From Rugamonas aquatica (GTDB lineage Bacteria > Pseudomonadota > Gammaproteobacteria > Burkholderiales > Burkholderiaceae_D), in assembly GCF_009380215.1 (NCBI RefSeq), contig NZ_WHUG01000006.1, positions 280,099-344,098 on the forward strand: DNA of 64,000 nt. Reading direction: 5' to 3'. Positions 15,766 to 23,149 of this stretch are shown one piece after another (position 1 is the first letter of the stretch; each line of letters begins with the position of its first letter). The position numbers and the translations under genes are program-made. Below the pieces are notes generated by a model that worked only from the letters and a program-made list of their open reading frames with translations, was not told where the DNA came from and searched no databases.

Positions 15766-17993
15766 ACGTGTCCCACCCAAATCAACTTGATCTGCTTAGC
15801 GCACAAATGCAATCCGGCGTACAGTCCCCGGCGAAAGTGCGACTTGTAGTAGCACTAGATCATCGGAGGTGGATGCGCTTCTTGTCGGAAGAGTGGCTTA
15901 TGCCGGATGAGGCTGGGTGGATCTATGGAGGCATCGACGGCACGAGCTGGGAGCCTTCTGACCCAGATCTCACAACAGTAACGGTATGGTTCGATCTGGA
16001 AAAGTTGCCGGCACTCGAGGTGATGCTTTGGGGCGCTGACACGTGGCATGCACGAAAGCTCGACGAAGTACAAGATTCCGGTATCGCAGTCTTGTGGCCG
16101 GGGCCGTTGCCGTTATTTGCGGTGAATAAATTCACAGTGGAATCGGCGCAAACGCGAGCGCATCTTTTGAGCATGGTACGCAACTTTGCGGATATGGAAC
16201 TGCCGGCGCAGCCAGTTGAGATTGGCGAAACGAAGAGGGGTACTGCACCTCCGGAAATTACATATCCACAGCAGGCAGTCGCGGCACCTGGGGACTGGAA
16301 TAAGCTTCGTGGTGCAGCTTCCATGGCAATGGTCACTGTCCCGACCATTGGTCCTTGGTTGCAAATTCTTTGCGATTCTCTGTCCAGAGCAACAGCCAGT
16401 CCAGAGGTTCTGGCGGCGCAGGCTCCTTGGTTAGGCTTGCCGCTGTGGAGCCGCGAAGAGTCCACGTCCGATTTGTCTTCCCCTCTGTGGTGCGCTATGT
16501 GCGGGGAGTTTTCACGCCCTGAAATGCTAAACAACTGGGTACCTGAGGTAATTCTCGACGAAGTTTGCGCGCGCGCGCGCGCGCTGGGCGAATCAGATGA
16601 TCTACTAGATCGACTCGTCGATTCGACAATGCTCTTGCTTCGCGATCGGGGAACTATTGAGGATTTGGGCATCTCCGACAATCTCGTGGCGTTGACGTTC
16701 CAACTCTTACTACTTCGGCCGTCGCCGGCGCGCTTCGTTAGTTGGAAAGAGGACTGGCGAGCGATTCCTCCGGGAGCGTGGTGGACCGGAGCTATCGTGG
16801 CAGGTTACCTGAGCGGGTATCGTGGCTTGCCCTTAGAACTCAGGGGATCCGAACTCTCCCGAAGGGAAGTCTCTTTGCGTACCTGGAAGTTGAAGTGCGC
16901 ATCATCATTCTCGCCGTGGGAATCCATGTGCGATAGTGAGATGAGGTGGCACGCCACGTCAGATTCGGTACTGATCTACGCCGGTACCAATGTATTGGCC
17001 GAGCCAAGGATTAGTGCCCGTGGTCAGTGGTACGACGCTGATTTCAATGCTGATGATGTACTTTCTCAAGCGGCTGGGCTTGCCCGTGATTACTGCCCAC
17101 TAAACGTCAGACAGACACTTACTCTGAATGCAGGCGATTTCAAATTACGCACGTCCGGCAAAATCAAATTTGACAGCAAAAACTCTACTCTTACCGTTTC
17201 AAAGCAACTGGAGATTCCTATCGGCGACGGAGCGTTTATTTCGGAAAAGCTCGACATTGATGGATTCCGCTCTTGGCTAACCACTGCATCTATGCCATTC
17301 CGCTTGCCGCGTCCACCTGCGCGGGTACCGACGCGAGGTCAGCCTAGCCCGGCACCTAGTGGTGCAAATGTTGGCAAAGTGCCTTCTACCAAGATTAAAT
17401 CGGCGTCGATTTCTAAGAAGACTGAAAATTCTTCAACGCCTCCGCTCGGCCTGAGCATCGTAGAAAACTTTATCACGGACGAATCAGAGCGTTATTTGCT
17501 GGACGCTATAGATGACCTTCCTTGGAATACCACTATGGCCAGGAGAGTCCAGCATCATGGTTGGCGTTACGATTACAAAGCAAAAAAAGTTGATCCCGCG
17601 TCGTACCTCGGCCCTCTCCCGGATTGGGCGAGTGAATTGGCAGAACGCTTGTTAATGGCCGGATATGTTCCAGAAATGCCTGACCAAGTCATCGTGAACG
17701 AGTACGTTGGCATGCAGGGGATATCGAAGCACATCGACTGCCCTTCATGTTTCAGAGGTCCAGTGGTGACGATCAGCTTGGGGGAAACCTGGGAGATGGT
17801 ATTTAGCCGCGAGGAGCAGTCGGGGCAGCAGGAAAAATATCGCGTGATGCTTCCTCGGCGAAGCGCGGTAGTTCTAGATGGGGAGTCTCGCAGTCTTTGG
17901 AGTCACGAAATCGCTAAGAAGAAAACTGACGATGGACGTCAACGGAATCGCAGAGTATCTATAACGTTTCGAAAAGTAGCGAGTCAGCGATAA
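15762..17993 (+). CDS. Large protein with unknown N-terminal region fused to an AlkB-type 2OG-Fe(II) dioxygenase
   Basis: 743 aa. Residues about 560-743 are AlkB-like: 'GLSIVENFITDESERYLLDA', 'HHGWRYDYKAKKVDP', substrate/Fe segment 'VIVNEYVGMQGISKHIDCPS' (H657-x-D659), 'WSHEIAKK' (distal His about 715) and 'RNRRVSITFRK' (2OG-binding Arg). AlkB enzymes oxidatively remove alkyl groups from nucleic-acid bases. Residues 1-500 match no family I recognise; they begin with 'RLVVALDHRRWMRFLSEEWL' and include beta-rich and helical parts, then a Pro/Ser/Lys linker (about 510-555) before the dioxygenase. Third gene, coupled by a 4-bp overlap to the helicase. Role in defence is inferred from island context. 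Confidence 0.78.
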   Translation: MNVSHPNQLDLLSAQMQSGVQSPAKVRLVVALDHRRWMRFLSEEWLMPDEAGWIYGGIDGTSWEPSDPDLTTVTVWFDLEKLPALEVMLWGADTWHARKLDEVQDSGIAVLWPGPLPLFAVNKFTVESAQTRAHLLSMVRNFADMELPAQPVEIGETKRGTAPPEITYPQQAVAAPGDWNKLRGAASMAMVTVPTIGPWLQILCDSLSRATASPEVLAAQAPWLGLPLWSREESTSDLSSPLWCAMCGEFSRPEMLNNWVPEVILDEVCARARALGESDDLLDRLVDSTMLLLRDRGTIEDLGISDNLVALTFQLLLLRPSPARFVSWKEDWRAIPPGAWWTGAIVAGYLSGYRGLPLELRGSELSRREVSLRTWKLKCASSFSPWESMCDSEMRWHATSDSVLIYAGTNVLAEPRISARGQWYDADFNADDVLSQAAGLARDYCPLNVRQTLTLNAGDFKLRTSGKIKFDSKNSTLTVSKQLEIPIGDGAFISEKLDIDGFRSWLTTASMPFRLPRPPARVPTRGQPSPAPSGANVGKVPSTKIKSASISKKTENSSTPPLGLSIVENFITDESERYLLDAIDDLPWNTTMARRVQHHGWRYDYKAKKVDPASYLGPLPDWASELAERLLMAGYVPEMPDQVIVNEYVGMQGISKHIDCPSCFRGPVVTISLGETWEMVFSREEQSGQQEKYRVMLPRRSAVVLDGESRSLWSHEIAKKKTDDGRQRNRRVSITFRKVASQR

Positions 17994-18204
17994 AATATTT
18001 GGGAACGAATAGTGCGCGAAGTTCCATTAATAGATCCGTGGCCAGCGACAAAAGAGTCGAACTTGCCCGGCGTTTTTACGGTGGATGCATAGAAGGAATT
18101 TTGTGGAATCCTACTCTTTCCAATTTGCATTTTGTCGGTGCTTTTGTCGGTACTTTTTAATGCACTCATGTAATACGCATTGAACCTAAAGGCCGTATGC
18201 GAAA

Positions 18205-18242
18205 TTCGATTCCGGCAAGCGCACCAGAACACAGCAGTAAAA
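18205..18242. repeat. attR-like direct repeat (distal end of island)
   Basis: Copy of the tRNA-Thr 3' end: 'ttcgattccggcaagc' then 'gcaccagaacacagcagtaa'. One G is missing relative to the tRNA copy (GGCACCA has become GCACCA). Only the part from the T loop on is present, so this is not a second tRNA gene. The following about 50 bases also align with sequence behind the tRNA. Confidence 0.88.
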
Positions 18243-18260
18243 TGCTTCAAGAAGTCTAAA

Positions 18261-18293
18261 AACCCGCTCTCCGCATAGGAGCGGGTTTTTTTT
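18261..18293 (+). terminator. Diverged copy of the tRNA-Thr terminator
   Basis: Perfect 9-bp stem AACCCGCTC/GAGCGGGTT with a T run after it and an A run before. It corresponds to the terminator at 1941-1974 and is part of the extended direct repeat. It may also stop the minus-strand higA-like transcript, whose coding region ends at 18325. Confidence 0.85.
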
Positions 18294-18324
18294 GTTATCT
18301 CTATGTATTCCAGTGGGATCAACG

Positions 18325-18666
18325 TCACGCTATTAGGACTTGGGTCTCTCCTGGCGTGCTTCGATCATTCTTTCTCACCACGATATCGACATCGTAGCCG
18401 AGTCGGTTCAGGTACTCGATCATCTTGGCCTGACTGATGCCACGGAACTTGCCTCGTAGTAGATCTGAGAGTTTAGGCTGCGATATGCCGAGCAGGTCGG
18501 CCGCGCGTTGCTGCGTCAAGCGCCGGCTCTTGAGGATCAGCGCGATCTTCTGTGCTAACTCCGCCTTGACAAGCATTTCGCCTGCATCCGAGCGGCCAAG
18601 GTCGGCGTAGGGATTGCTACTGCCTGCTTCGACAGCAATTTTGTCGATGATTTCGGTCGTACTCAT
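18325..18666 (-). CDS. HigA-type XRE-family antitoxin (toxin partner decayed)
   Basis: 113 aa with a classical lambda-repressor HTH: 'LTQQRAADLLGISQPKLSDL' followed by 'FRGISQAKMIEYLNRLGYDV'. The 'L.G.....S...M...L..LG.DV.I.V' tail is typical of antitoxins paired with Gp49/HigB-type RelE toxins, and it presumably represses its own promoter. The toxin gene immediately upstream on the same strand (18667-18897) is broken, so the antitoxin is now an orphan. It lies just outside the island's distal repeat. Confidence 0.85.
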   Translation of the reverse strand: MSTTEIIDKIAVEAGSSNPYADLGRSDAGEMLVKAELAQKIALILKSRRLTQQRAADLLGISQPKLSDLLRGKFRGISQAKMIEYLNRLGYDVDIVVRKNDRSTPGETQVLIA

Positions 18667-18897
18667 ATTGAGAGATCATTTTTCGTTGCTCTCACGGCCT
18701 TCAGGCAGTGTACACCGCACGATAGGTGTCGCCATGATGGAGCTCCAACACTTCCAGAACGCCAGCACCCAAGCCCTTCAGCGGCTTTGCCTGGCTGTGC
18801 TTGTAGCTGGACTGTGGAAGATGTGAAGCATAACCACAAATGTCTTGGACTTCGTCCGGCATTGCAGTCATGTCTTTCTTCGCGGCTCCCCACCCAG
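18667..18897 (-). pseudogene. HigB/Gp49-type toxin remnant
   Basis: Minus-strand frame 18881-18701 reads 'KKDMTAMPDEVQDICGYASH', 'LPQSSYKHSQAKPLKGLGAG' and 'VLEVLELHHGDTYRAVYTA', then a stop. This is the first two thirds of a phage-derived Gp49-like/HigB mRNA interferase. The N-terminal codons ('VWVGS'-like) are in a shifted frame, and the usual C-terminal strand and catalytic tail are deleted; only about 30 bp of noise remains before the antitoxin start. Clearly non-functional. Confidence 0.75.
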
Positions 18898-19109
18898 AGC
18901 AAAGGCAATGTCGCTGGCATGATTGATTATAACTATATAAATAATTTCGAGTGGCTGAAGATTTCTGCTTATGCTATCGGAGGCCCGGCATCGCCGAAGC
19001 ACAAAGTTCGCTATCTACTAGTTCTAAATCAAGGATTGATTCCTTGTTCGGACATAGCCTTTGAACCTTACTGTCGAAGTCAACCGTATCAAGACAAGGA
19101 GGTTCTTCT

Positions 19110-19724
19110 ATGGCTGCCGTTCAATCCATACTCAAGCCCAATAAGGCACTCCCCATTCAAAGTAACAAGGAGTTAAGCGGGGCTCATTGGGCAAAGCGTT
19201 TCGCAGGGAGTAATTCAACCCGCGATCTCAGTGGTACCTTCCGCCATGCTGTAGACGACTTTATCTACGCGATGACTGAGGCAGGCATTGACGTTGTCGT
19301 TGACGCGACGTATCGCCCAACCAAGCGCTTGTATCTGATGCACTGGTCTTGGCGAATCGTGAATGACGGAACGGACCTTGCCAAAATCCCTGCAATGGCA
19401 GGCGTCGATATCGAATGGGAACATCCAACCAAAGCCGAGTCCATCAAAGCCGCAGCAGATTTGGTGGCTGCGCTTTCCATTAAAAGACTGCGGACCAGAC
19501 CTGCCTTGAAATCCCAGCACAACCTGGGCCTTGCCATCGATATGGCCATTTCATGGCAGGGTACTGTTGTGGTGAAAGATGCGAAAGGCAGGCTGGTCAA
19601 GATCGACACCACACCACGCACGGGCATGAACCGGCAGCTGATTGCGATTGGCGCTAGTTACTGCGTTAAGAAATACTACGGTGGAAGCAAGGACGTTCCG
19701 CACTGGTCCAACAATGGACATTAG
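19110..19724 (+). CDS. M15-like peptidoglycan peptidase (D-Ala-D-Ala carboxypeptidase/endolysin-like)
   Basis: 204 aa starting at ATG 19110 after AAGGAGGTTCTTCT. The DD-peptidase zinc pattern is visible: 'RPTKRLYLMHWSWRI' (substrate Arg region), 'SQHNLGLAIDMAI' (H137 and D144) and 'DVPHWSNNGH' (His198) at the very C-terminus. No signal peptide, so export would need a phage-like holin or a dedicated secretion route, as with endolysins and injected cell-wall toxins. A small secreted protein follows 19 bp downstream and could be its inhibitor. The substrate is presumably peptidoglycan stem peptides. Confidence 0.7.
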   Translation: MAAVQSILKPNKALPIQSNKELSGAHWAKRFAGSNSTRDLSGTFRHAVDDFIYAMTEAGIDVVVDATYRPTKRLYLMHWSWRIVNDGTDLAKIPAMAGVDIEWEHPTKAESIKAAADLVAALSIKRLRTRPALKSQHNLGLAIDMAISWQGTVVVKDAKGRLVKIDTTPRTGMNRQLIAIGASYCVKKYYGGSKDVPHWSNNGH

Positions 19725-19743
19725 CATCTGAGAGGAGTACGTG

Positions 19744-20049
19744 ATGGTATCGAGACTTGTTTTGCTGATCGTCTGTTTGCTGGCGCCTAACCTGGCCAGC
19801 GCGAGGACATCCGTTCCCAAGGACATCCAGAGTTTCATAGTCAACGCTGACGCATGCGATCACGCAGCGGGTGAATTTGACGGGAGCTTGAGCGAACAAC
19901 GCCAGCGGGAGATCGAGGAAGACGTCGTTAAATATTGTCAGCCTGCGCAGAAGCAGCTAAAGCTCTTGAAAGCCAAATACAAGGGCGATGCCAAGCTGAC
20001 TGAGATCATTCGAAAACATGCTTATGACTCAGTGACCAGCTTTAGATAA
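19744..20049 (+). CDS. Small secreted protein of unknown function (possible immunity partner)
   Basis: 101 aa from ATG 19744 (GAGAGGAG upstream; GTG at 19741 is an alternative). A signal peptide is clear ('LVLLIVCLLAPNLASA'). The mature part is about 80 residues, Lys/Glu-rich and helical, with two cysteines ('DACDHAAGEFDG' and 'YCQPAQKQLKLLK') that could form a disulphide. It follows the M15 peptidase gene by 19 bp. A periplasmic inhibitor of the peptidase would fit the arrangement, but there is no family match to prove it. Confidence 0.7.
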   Translation: MVSRLVLLIVCLLAPNLASARTSVPKDIQSFIVNADACDHAAGEFDGSLSEQRQREIEEDVVKYCQPAQKQLKLLKAKYKGDAKLTEIIRKHAYDSVTSFR

Positions 20050-20082
20050 CGGCTCATCTCCACTCGCTTAAGTGAGCCGCTC

Positions 20083-20116
20083 AGCGGGGACGGGCAGCAG
20101 CGCCGGCCCCGCTCTT
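20083..20116. terminator. Possible bidirectional terminator between convergent genes
   Basis: Inverted repeat AGCGGGG (20083-20089) / CCCCGCT (20107-20113) with a long GC-rich loop, followed by CTTTAC. It lies in the 71-bp gap between the convergent small secreted protein and the C58 peptidase. The short T run makes this moderate. Confidence 0.4.
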
Positions 20117-20120
20117 TACA

Positions 20121-20735
20121 TCAGAAAATAGGCGCCAGGTTAAAGTCGCCGCTGGTCTGGAAGGTTTCCACCTTCGAGAGCCCATTGCCGAATTCATGAT
20201 GGAAGCCCGTCAGGTAGTTCTCCATGAACTGGTTGGTGAAGCTGCGGTTGAACACGATCTGGCCATAGTTGGGGTCGAACATCGTGACATTCTTGTCCGA
20301 TGCAACCAGGGCCACCAAATGGCTGGAGCCGTTGCTCAGAACCAGATGCAGCGCCAGCGACGTATTGATGGTGCCGATTGCATCGGTCACTGCCTTGGAC
20401 GTGTTCTTGGATTCGAACTTCAGCGCGGTGGTCTTCAGCCAGTTCACCTTTTGCGACGTGATGCCGACGCCTTTTTGCGCAAACACTTCCTTCCACCCCG
20501 TTTCATAGAAGGCGTTCTGGGCATTGATGGCCGCCAGCTTGTCTTTAAAGCTCGGAGGGAAGGTTGTTTTCCCCTGGTTGAGAGACTTCAGCCAATACAG
20601 GCAATAGCCGGCACAGGCGCCCGCCCTGGTTTTTGGCGTGACGCCAATCAGGCCATCCGCCGATTGGTCCCAGGGGATGAAGCTGGACACATAGCTCTTG
20701 CCGAATTCCTTGGAGATTTCCTGAAAAAGATTCAT
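20121..20735 (-). CDS. YopT-type C58 cysteine peptidase-like protein
   Basis: 204 aa from ATG 20735, which has AAAGG nine bases upstream; the longer frame from 20777 lacks a site. The C58 triad pattern is visible: 'AGACAGYCLYWLKSL' (Cys41), 'SNGSSHLVALVASDKNVTMF' (His) and 'MFDPNYGQIVF' (Asp). YopT/AvrPphB-like peptidases are usually translocated effectors that cleave host proteins or process themselves. No signal peptide is seen. Neighbours are unrelated small proteins, so the delivery route is unknown. It could act on eukaryotic predators or other bacteria; this is inference. Confidence 0.65.
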   Translation of the reverse strand: MNLFQEISKEFGKSYVSSFIPWDQSADGLIGVTPKTRAGACAGYCLYWLKSLNQGKTTFPPSFKDKLAAINAQNAFYETGWKEVFAQKGVGITSQKVNWLKTTALKFESKNTSKAVTDAIGTINTSLALHLVLSNGSSHLVALVASDKNVTMFDPNYGQIVFNRSFTNQFMENYLTGFHHEFGNGLSKVETFQTSGDFNLAPIF

Positions 20736-20899
20736 GACATTTTCCTTTGCGATTTGAGTGAGTGCCAATAGCGGCACGACTTCATTGTCACAGGCAGGAA
20801 ATTGTTATTGATGACCAAATCTGACAGCCAATAAACCTGAGCCCGAGCGACTGCTAACGCGCTTCTTATTTACTTCAGAAGCGCGTTATCCCGGATTGA

Positions 20900-21181
20900 T
20901 TAACCAATCAACCATGGTGGCGCGCCAGGCAGCCCGTGGGGCTCGTCGGTCAGCAGGATGGTGCTTCCCTCGTCTCCCTCAACCATATGTGGGCGCCCGT
21001 CGTGGCCGAAATACGCCACGGTCAATTTCTTTCCATGACCGTAAGCCGGGTCGCCACCCAGCGAGTCGTTGTTGATGGCGATGGTGCGGTTCGAATCCTG
21101 CACCATGAGCTGAACGTGCGCGGTGACATCGTTGTACTGATTGGGCAAGCCGTAACGTGCCGATTGTATTTTGATGCTCAT
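20900..21181 (-). CDS. Small DUF3395-like beta-rich protein
   Basis: 93 aa from ATG 21181 (AAAGGT upstream). 'IKIQSARYGLPNQYNDVTAH', 'VQLMVQDSNRTIAINNDSLG' and 'DPAYGHGKKLTVAYFGHDG' follow the pattern 'YG....DVT..v...v...i.n..lg.DP..G..K.L.V.Y' of DUF3395 domains, usually found at the C-terminus of DnaJ-like proteins and as stand-alone modules. Probably cytosolic or a surface-module fragment; no signal peptide. Last member of the membrane-protein cluster on this strand, 100 bp after the DUF4239-like gene. Confidence 0.65.
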   Translation of the reverse strand: MSIKIQSARYGLPNQYNDVTAHVQLMVQDSNRTIAINNDSLGGDPAYGHGKKLTVAYFGHDGRPHMVEGDEGSTILLTDEPHGLPGAPPWLIG

Positions 21182-21284
21182 AATTATTACCTTTCTATCG
21201 TCGCGAATTGGAAAGTCCGGTACCGCCGCGACATTGCAGGAACCAGACGTAGTGCAGGGGCCAACATCACATATCTCGTTCGCA

Positions 21285-22082
21285 TTACGGCGGAGGCCAG
21301 ACACGGCTTTGAGTCAGATTCTCTATGGCCTCTTGTAGCGCGGAAGGACTCACGCTGAAGTCCCCCGCAAACGGATGGTCCACGGCGACGATGAAGAAGA
21401 ATGCCAAACCCAAGGTGCAGGCCCAGCAGCCTATGAGGCAGATATAAAAAGGTCTCGGCGGCAGCACGTACAGCAATACAAACGACATGGCGCTGACTAT
21501 GAGAATGACAGTCCACAATGTCAGGGGCATGCAGACAACCAGTCCCTGCAGGCGCTGCTGGCGGAACTTGACCATTTCATTCATCCTGGCCAAAACTTCA
21601 GACAGCAGGACGGTTTGCCGTGGCGTCGTGGGACTAAGGAGGCTGACCGATTCAAAAACCTTGTTGAAGCAGATCTCCGTGCCCGGATCCGCACGCTGGT
21701 GTTGCTGCATGCTTGGCCATTCGGCTTCAACGACGCGCACCAGGTAAGTTCGTAAATCGAGGTCGGCCGCGTCGGCGTCCCGGCTGCCAAAGACCGATAG
21801 ATCCCGCGCCAGCTCGCTAGCGCTGATGGCTTCGGAGGAGACCGTGCGATCAGCGTCGTTGTAGTTTCCCCATACGCTGATCGCCGCAAAGGCAACCAGC
21901 AGGGAGTTAATGGTGGTGACGATGGAGACCATCATCAGCGCCAGGGCGCGCTGTTCCGCGTCGACCTCTAGCCAGTGAAAATACTTGACGATGGCATAGC
22001 CGAAGAAGACGCTGAATACAGTCGCGCCAACAATAATGAGCGCCATGTAAATACCGGGTATATGGTATAAAAAGTTCAGCAT
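21285..22082 (-). CDS. DUF4239-like (bestrophin-like) membrane protein
   Basis: 265 aa with four membrane segments: 'YMALIIVGATVFSVFFGYAI' near residue 12, 'ALALMMVSIVTTINSLLVAF' near 45, then after a soluble middle 'LTLWTVILIVSAMSFVLLYV' and 'FYICLIGCWACTLGLAFFFI'. The soluble middle contains 'VWGNYNDADRTVSSEAISAS' and 'PRQTVLLSEVLARMNEMVKF', as in DUF4239 proteins, whose fold resembles bestrophin channels. Its start overlaps the end of the upstream 342-aa membrane protein by 7 bp, so the two are coexpressed. Confidence 0.72.
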   Translation of the reverse strand: MLNFLYHIPGIYMALIIVGATVFSVFFGYAIVKYFHWLEVDAEQRALALMMVSIVTTINSLLVAFAAISVWGNYNDADRTVSSEAISASELARDLSVFGSRDADAADLDLRTYLVRVVEAEWPSMQQHQRADPGTEICFNKVFESVSLLSPTTPRQTVLLSEVLARMNEMVKFRQQRLQGLVVCMPLTLWTVILIVSAMSFVLLYVLPPRPFYICLIGCWACTLGLAFFFIVAVDHPFAGDFSVSPSALQEAIENLTQSRVWPPP

Positions 22083-23104
22083 GATTTACTCCCGGAGGTG
22101 GCTGGCGTGGATGACTGGGCCGCCGCGGTGTAAATCGGCGGCAGCATCGACAAGGTCAATTCGGCCAGCCGCTGGCGTAGCAATTCAGGACCGGATTCGG
22201 TGTGGCAGGTCTGCTGCAGTGCGAGCAGTTGGGCGGCCAGTTCATTCTTCGCATTGGCGCGGTCCGCAAGCATCTGGGCCTTGTACGTGTCCAGTGAGGA
22301 CCGGTACTGCGCCGACGGATCGCCACGGACCAAGGCGTCGAGTGTTTCGATCAGGCGATGCAGGATGTGATAGACCGCCGTCGAGGAAAAGCCGCCCAGG
22401 ATGGCAAGCGCGGGCTTCCCGAAATTGCCGAGGGAATTCCCCTCGAATAATTGGGCCGGCAACATCTCGGACAGGATCAGGCCGGCGATCACGCCCAGGA
22501 TCAGGCGGGCGTAGTAGGAGGCGTCATATTTCGGATCGTAGCTGGAGTTCGCGATATAGCGGTGGGCCTGGAACAGCGCCGCAAATGACGCTCCCAGGCC
22601 GGCGCAAAATAATAGGAACAACAGGTTCAACAGCAGGATATCGCCGGCTGACTCCAGCAGGCCGAGCGTAATGTTTTTGCTCGACACCTCGCTGGATAAT
22701 CCGGTCAACATCACGGCCATCAAAAAGACCATGGCGGTGACGGTCAGCATGCGTATCAGCGGCACCGGGCCCAGCCAGGCAAAGCGCTGACCCGCAAGCC
22801 GCTGCGGGTCCAGCAGCATGATGCCTTGTGGCGTGGCCGGCGCCACGGCGGTAGTCAGCTTGCCGTGGATTTCGGCCAGCGCGAAGATCGCGGCCAGATC
22901 CGTCGTCTCATCCTGATCCGGGGATGTTGTGGTTGCTGCGAGCAAGGTCGCCAGCCTCGCAACGAGCTCCGGCGCTATCGCCAATCCCTGGTGCAAAATG
23001 TGGCTGGCCATCGCCTGGCATTCCAGCTGGATCTGGCAGATCAAGTCTTGGGTATGCAGCCGGCCCGGCGCGTCTTCGCTGAGCTGGAAAGTGTCAGTGT
23101 TCAT
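22076..23104 (-). CDS. Hypothetical inner-membrane protein
   Basis: 342 aa. A soluble N-terminal about 115 residues precede four hydrophobic segments ('LIRMLTVTAMVFLMAVMLTG', 'ILLLNLLFLLFCAGLGASFA', 'LILGVIAGLILSEMLPAQLF', 'LAILGGFSSTAVYHILHRLI'). A coiled-coil-like C-terminal tail follows ('ANAKNELAAQLLALQQTCHT'). The family is not recognised. It lies between a winged-helix regulator (45 bp upstream) and the DUF4239-like protein (7-bp overlap), so these form a regulated membrane module, possibly a channel with a partner subunit. Confidence 0.7.
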   Translation of the reverse strand: MNTDTFQLSEDAPGRLHTQDLICQIQLECQAMASHILHQGLAIAPELVARLATLLAATTTSPDQDETTDLAAIFALAEIHGKLTTAVAPATPQGIMLLDPQRLAGQRFAWLGPVPLIRMLTVTAMVFLMAVMLTGLSSEVSSKNITLGLLESAGDILLLNLLFLLFCAGLGASFAALFQAHRYIANSSYDPKYDASYYARLILGVIAGLILSEMLPAQLFEGNSLGNFGKPALAILGGFSSTAVYHILHRLIETLDALVRGDPSAQYRSSLDTYKAQMLADRANAKNELAAQLLALQQTCHTESGPELLRQRLAELTLSMLPPIYTAAAQSSTPATSGSKSC

Positions 23105-23149
23105 ATGATCGACCTTCAGTTAAATGATTAAAAAGGGATGGCGGCCTGC

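Larger units (their letters stand above)
1884..18242. mobile_element. tRNA-Thr-associated genomic island (about 16.4 kb, decayed mobility, defence and immunity cargo)
   Basis: The island is defined by the direct repeat at 1884-1922 and 18205-18242. Seen in sequence: a P4-type integrase remnant directly behind the tRNA, a frameshifted alpA, an IS110 relic, a second integrase-like gene, and cargo whose base composition differs from the flanks (7.0-8.4 kb is strikingly AT-rich). No conjugation or phage structural genes were seen. Both the tRNA-adjacent integrase and alpA are broken, so I infer the element is fixed, and that genes kept intact (ABC-3C system; methyltransferase, helicase, AlkB; KptA operon) are likely selected or recent. 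Confidence 0.85.

Noticed and set aside
18201..18242. Possible second tRNA-Thr gene
   Set aside because: Only the 3' part from the T loop is present and it lacks a base in the acceptor stem; it is the distal island repeat.
1884..18242. A prophage or conjugative element
   Set aside because: No capsid, tail, terminase, relaxase or type IV secretion genes are present; only integrase, alpA and cargo were found.
18787..19176. A 129-codon + frame before the M15 peptidase gene
   Set aside because: It overlaps the toxin remnant and the peptidase start, has no ribosome binding site and no recognisable protein character.
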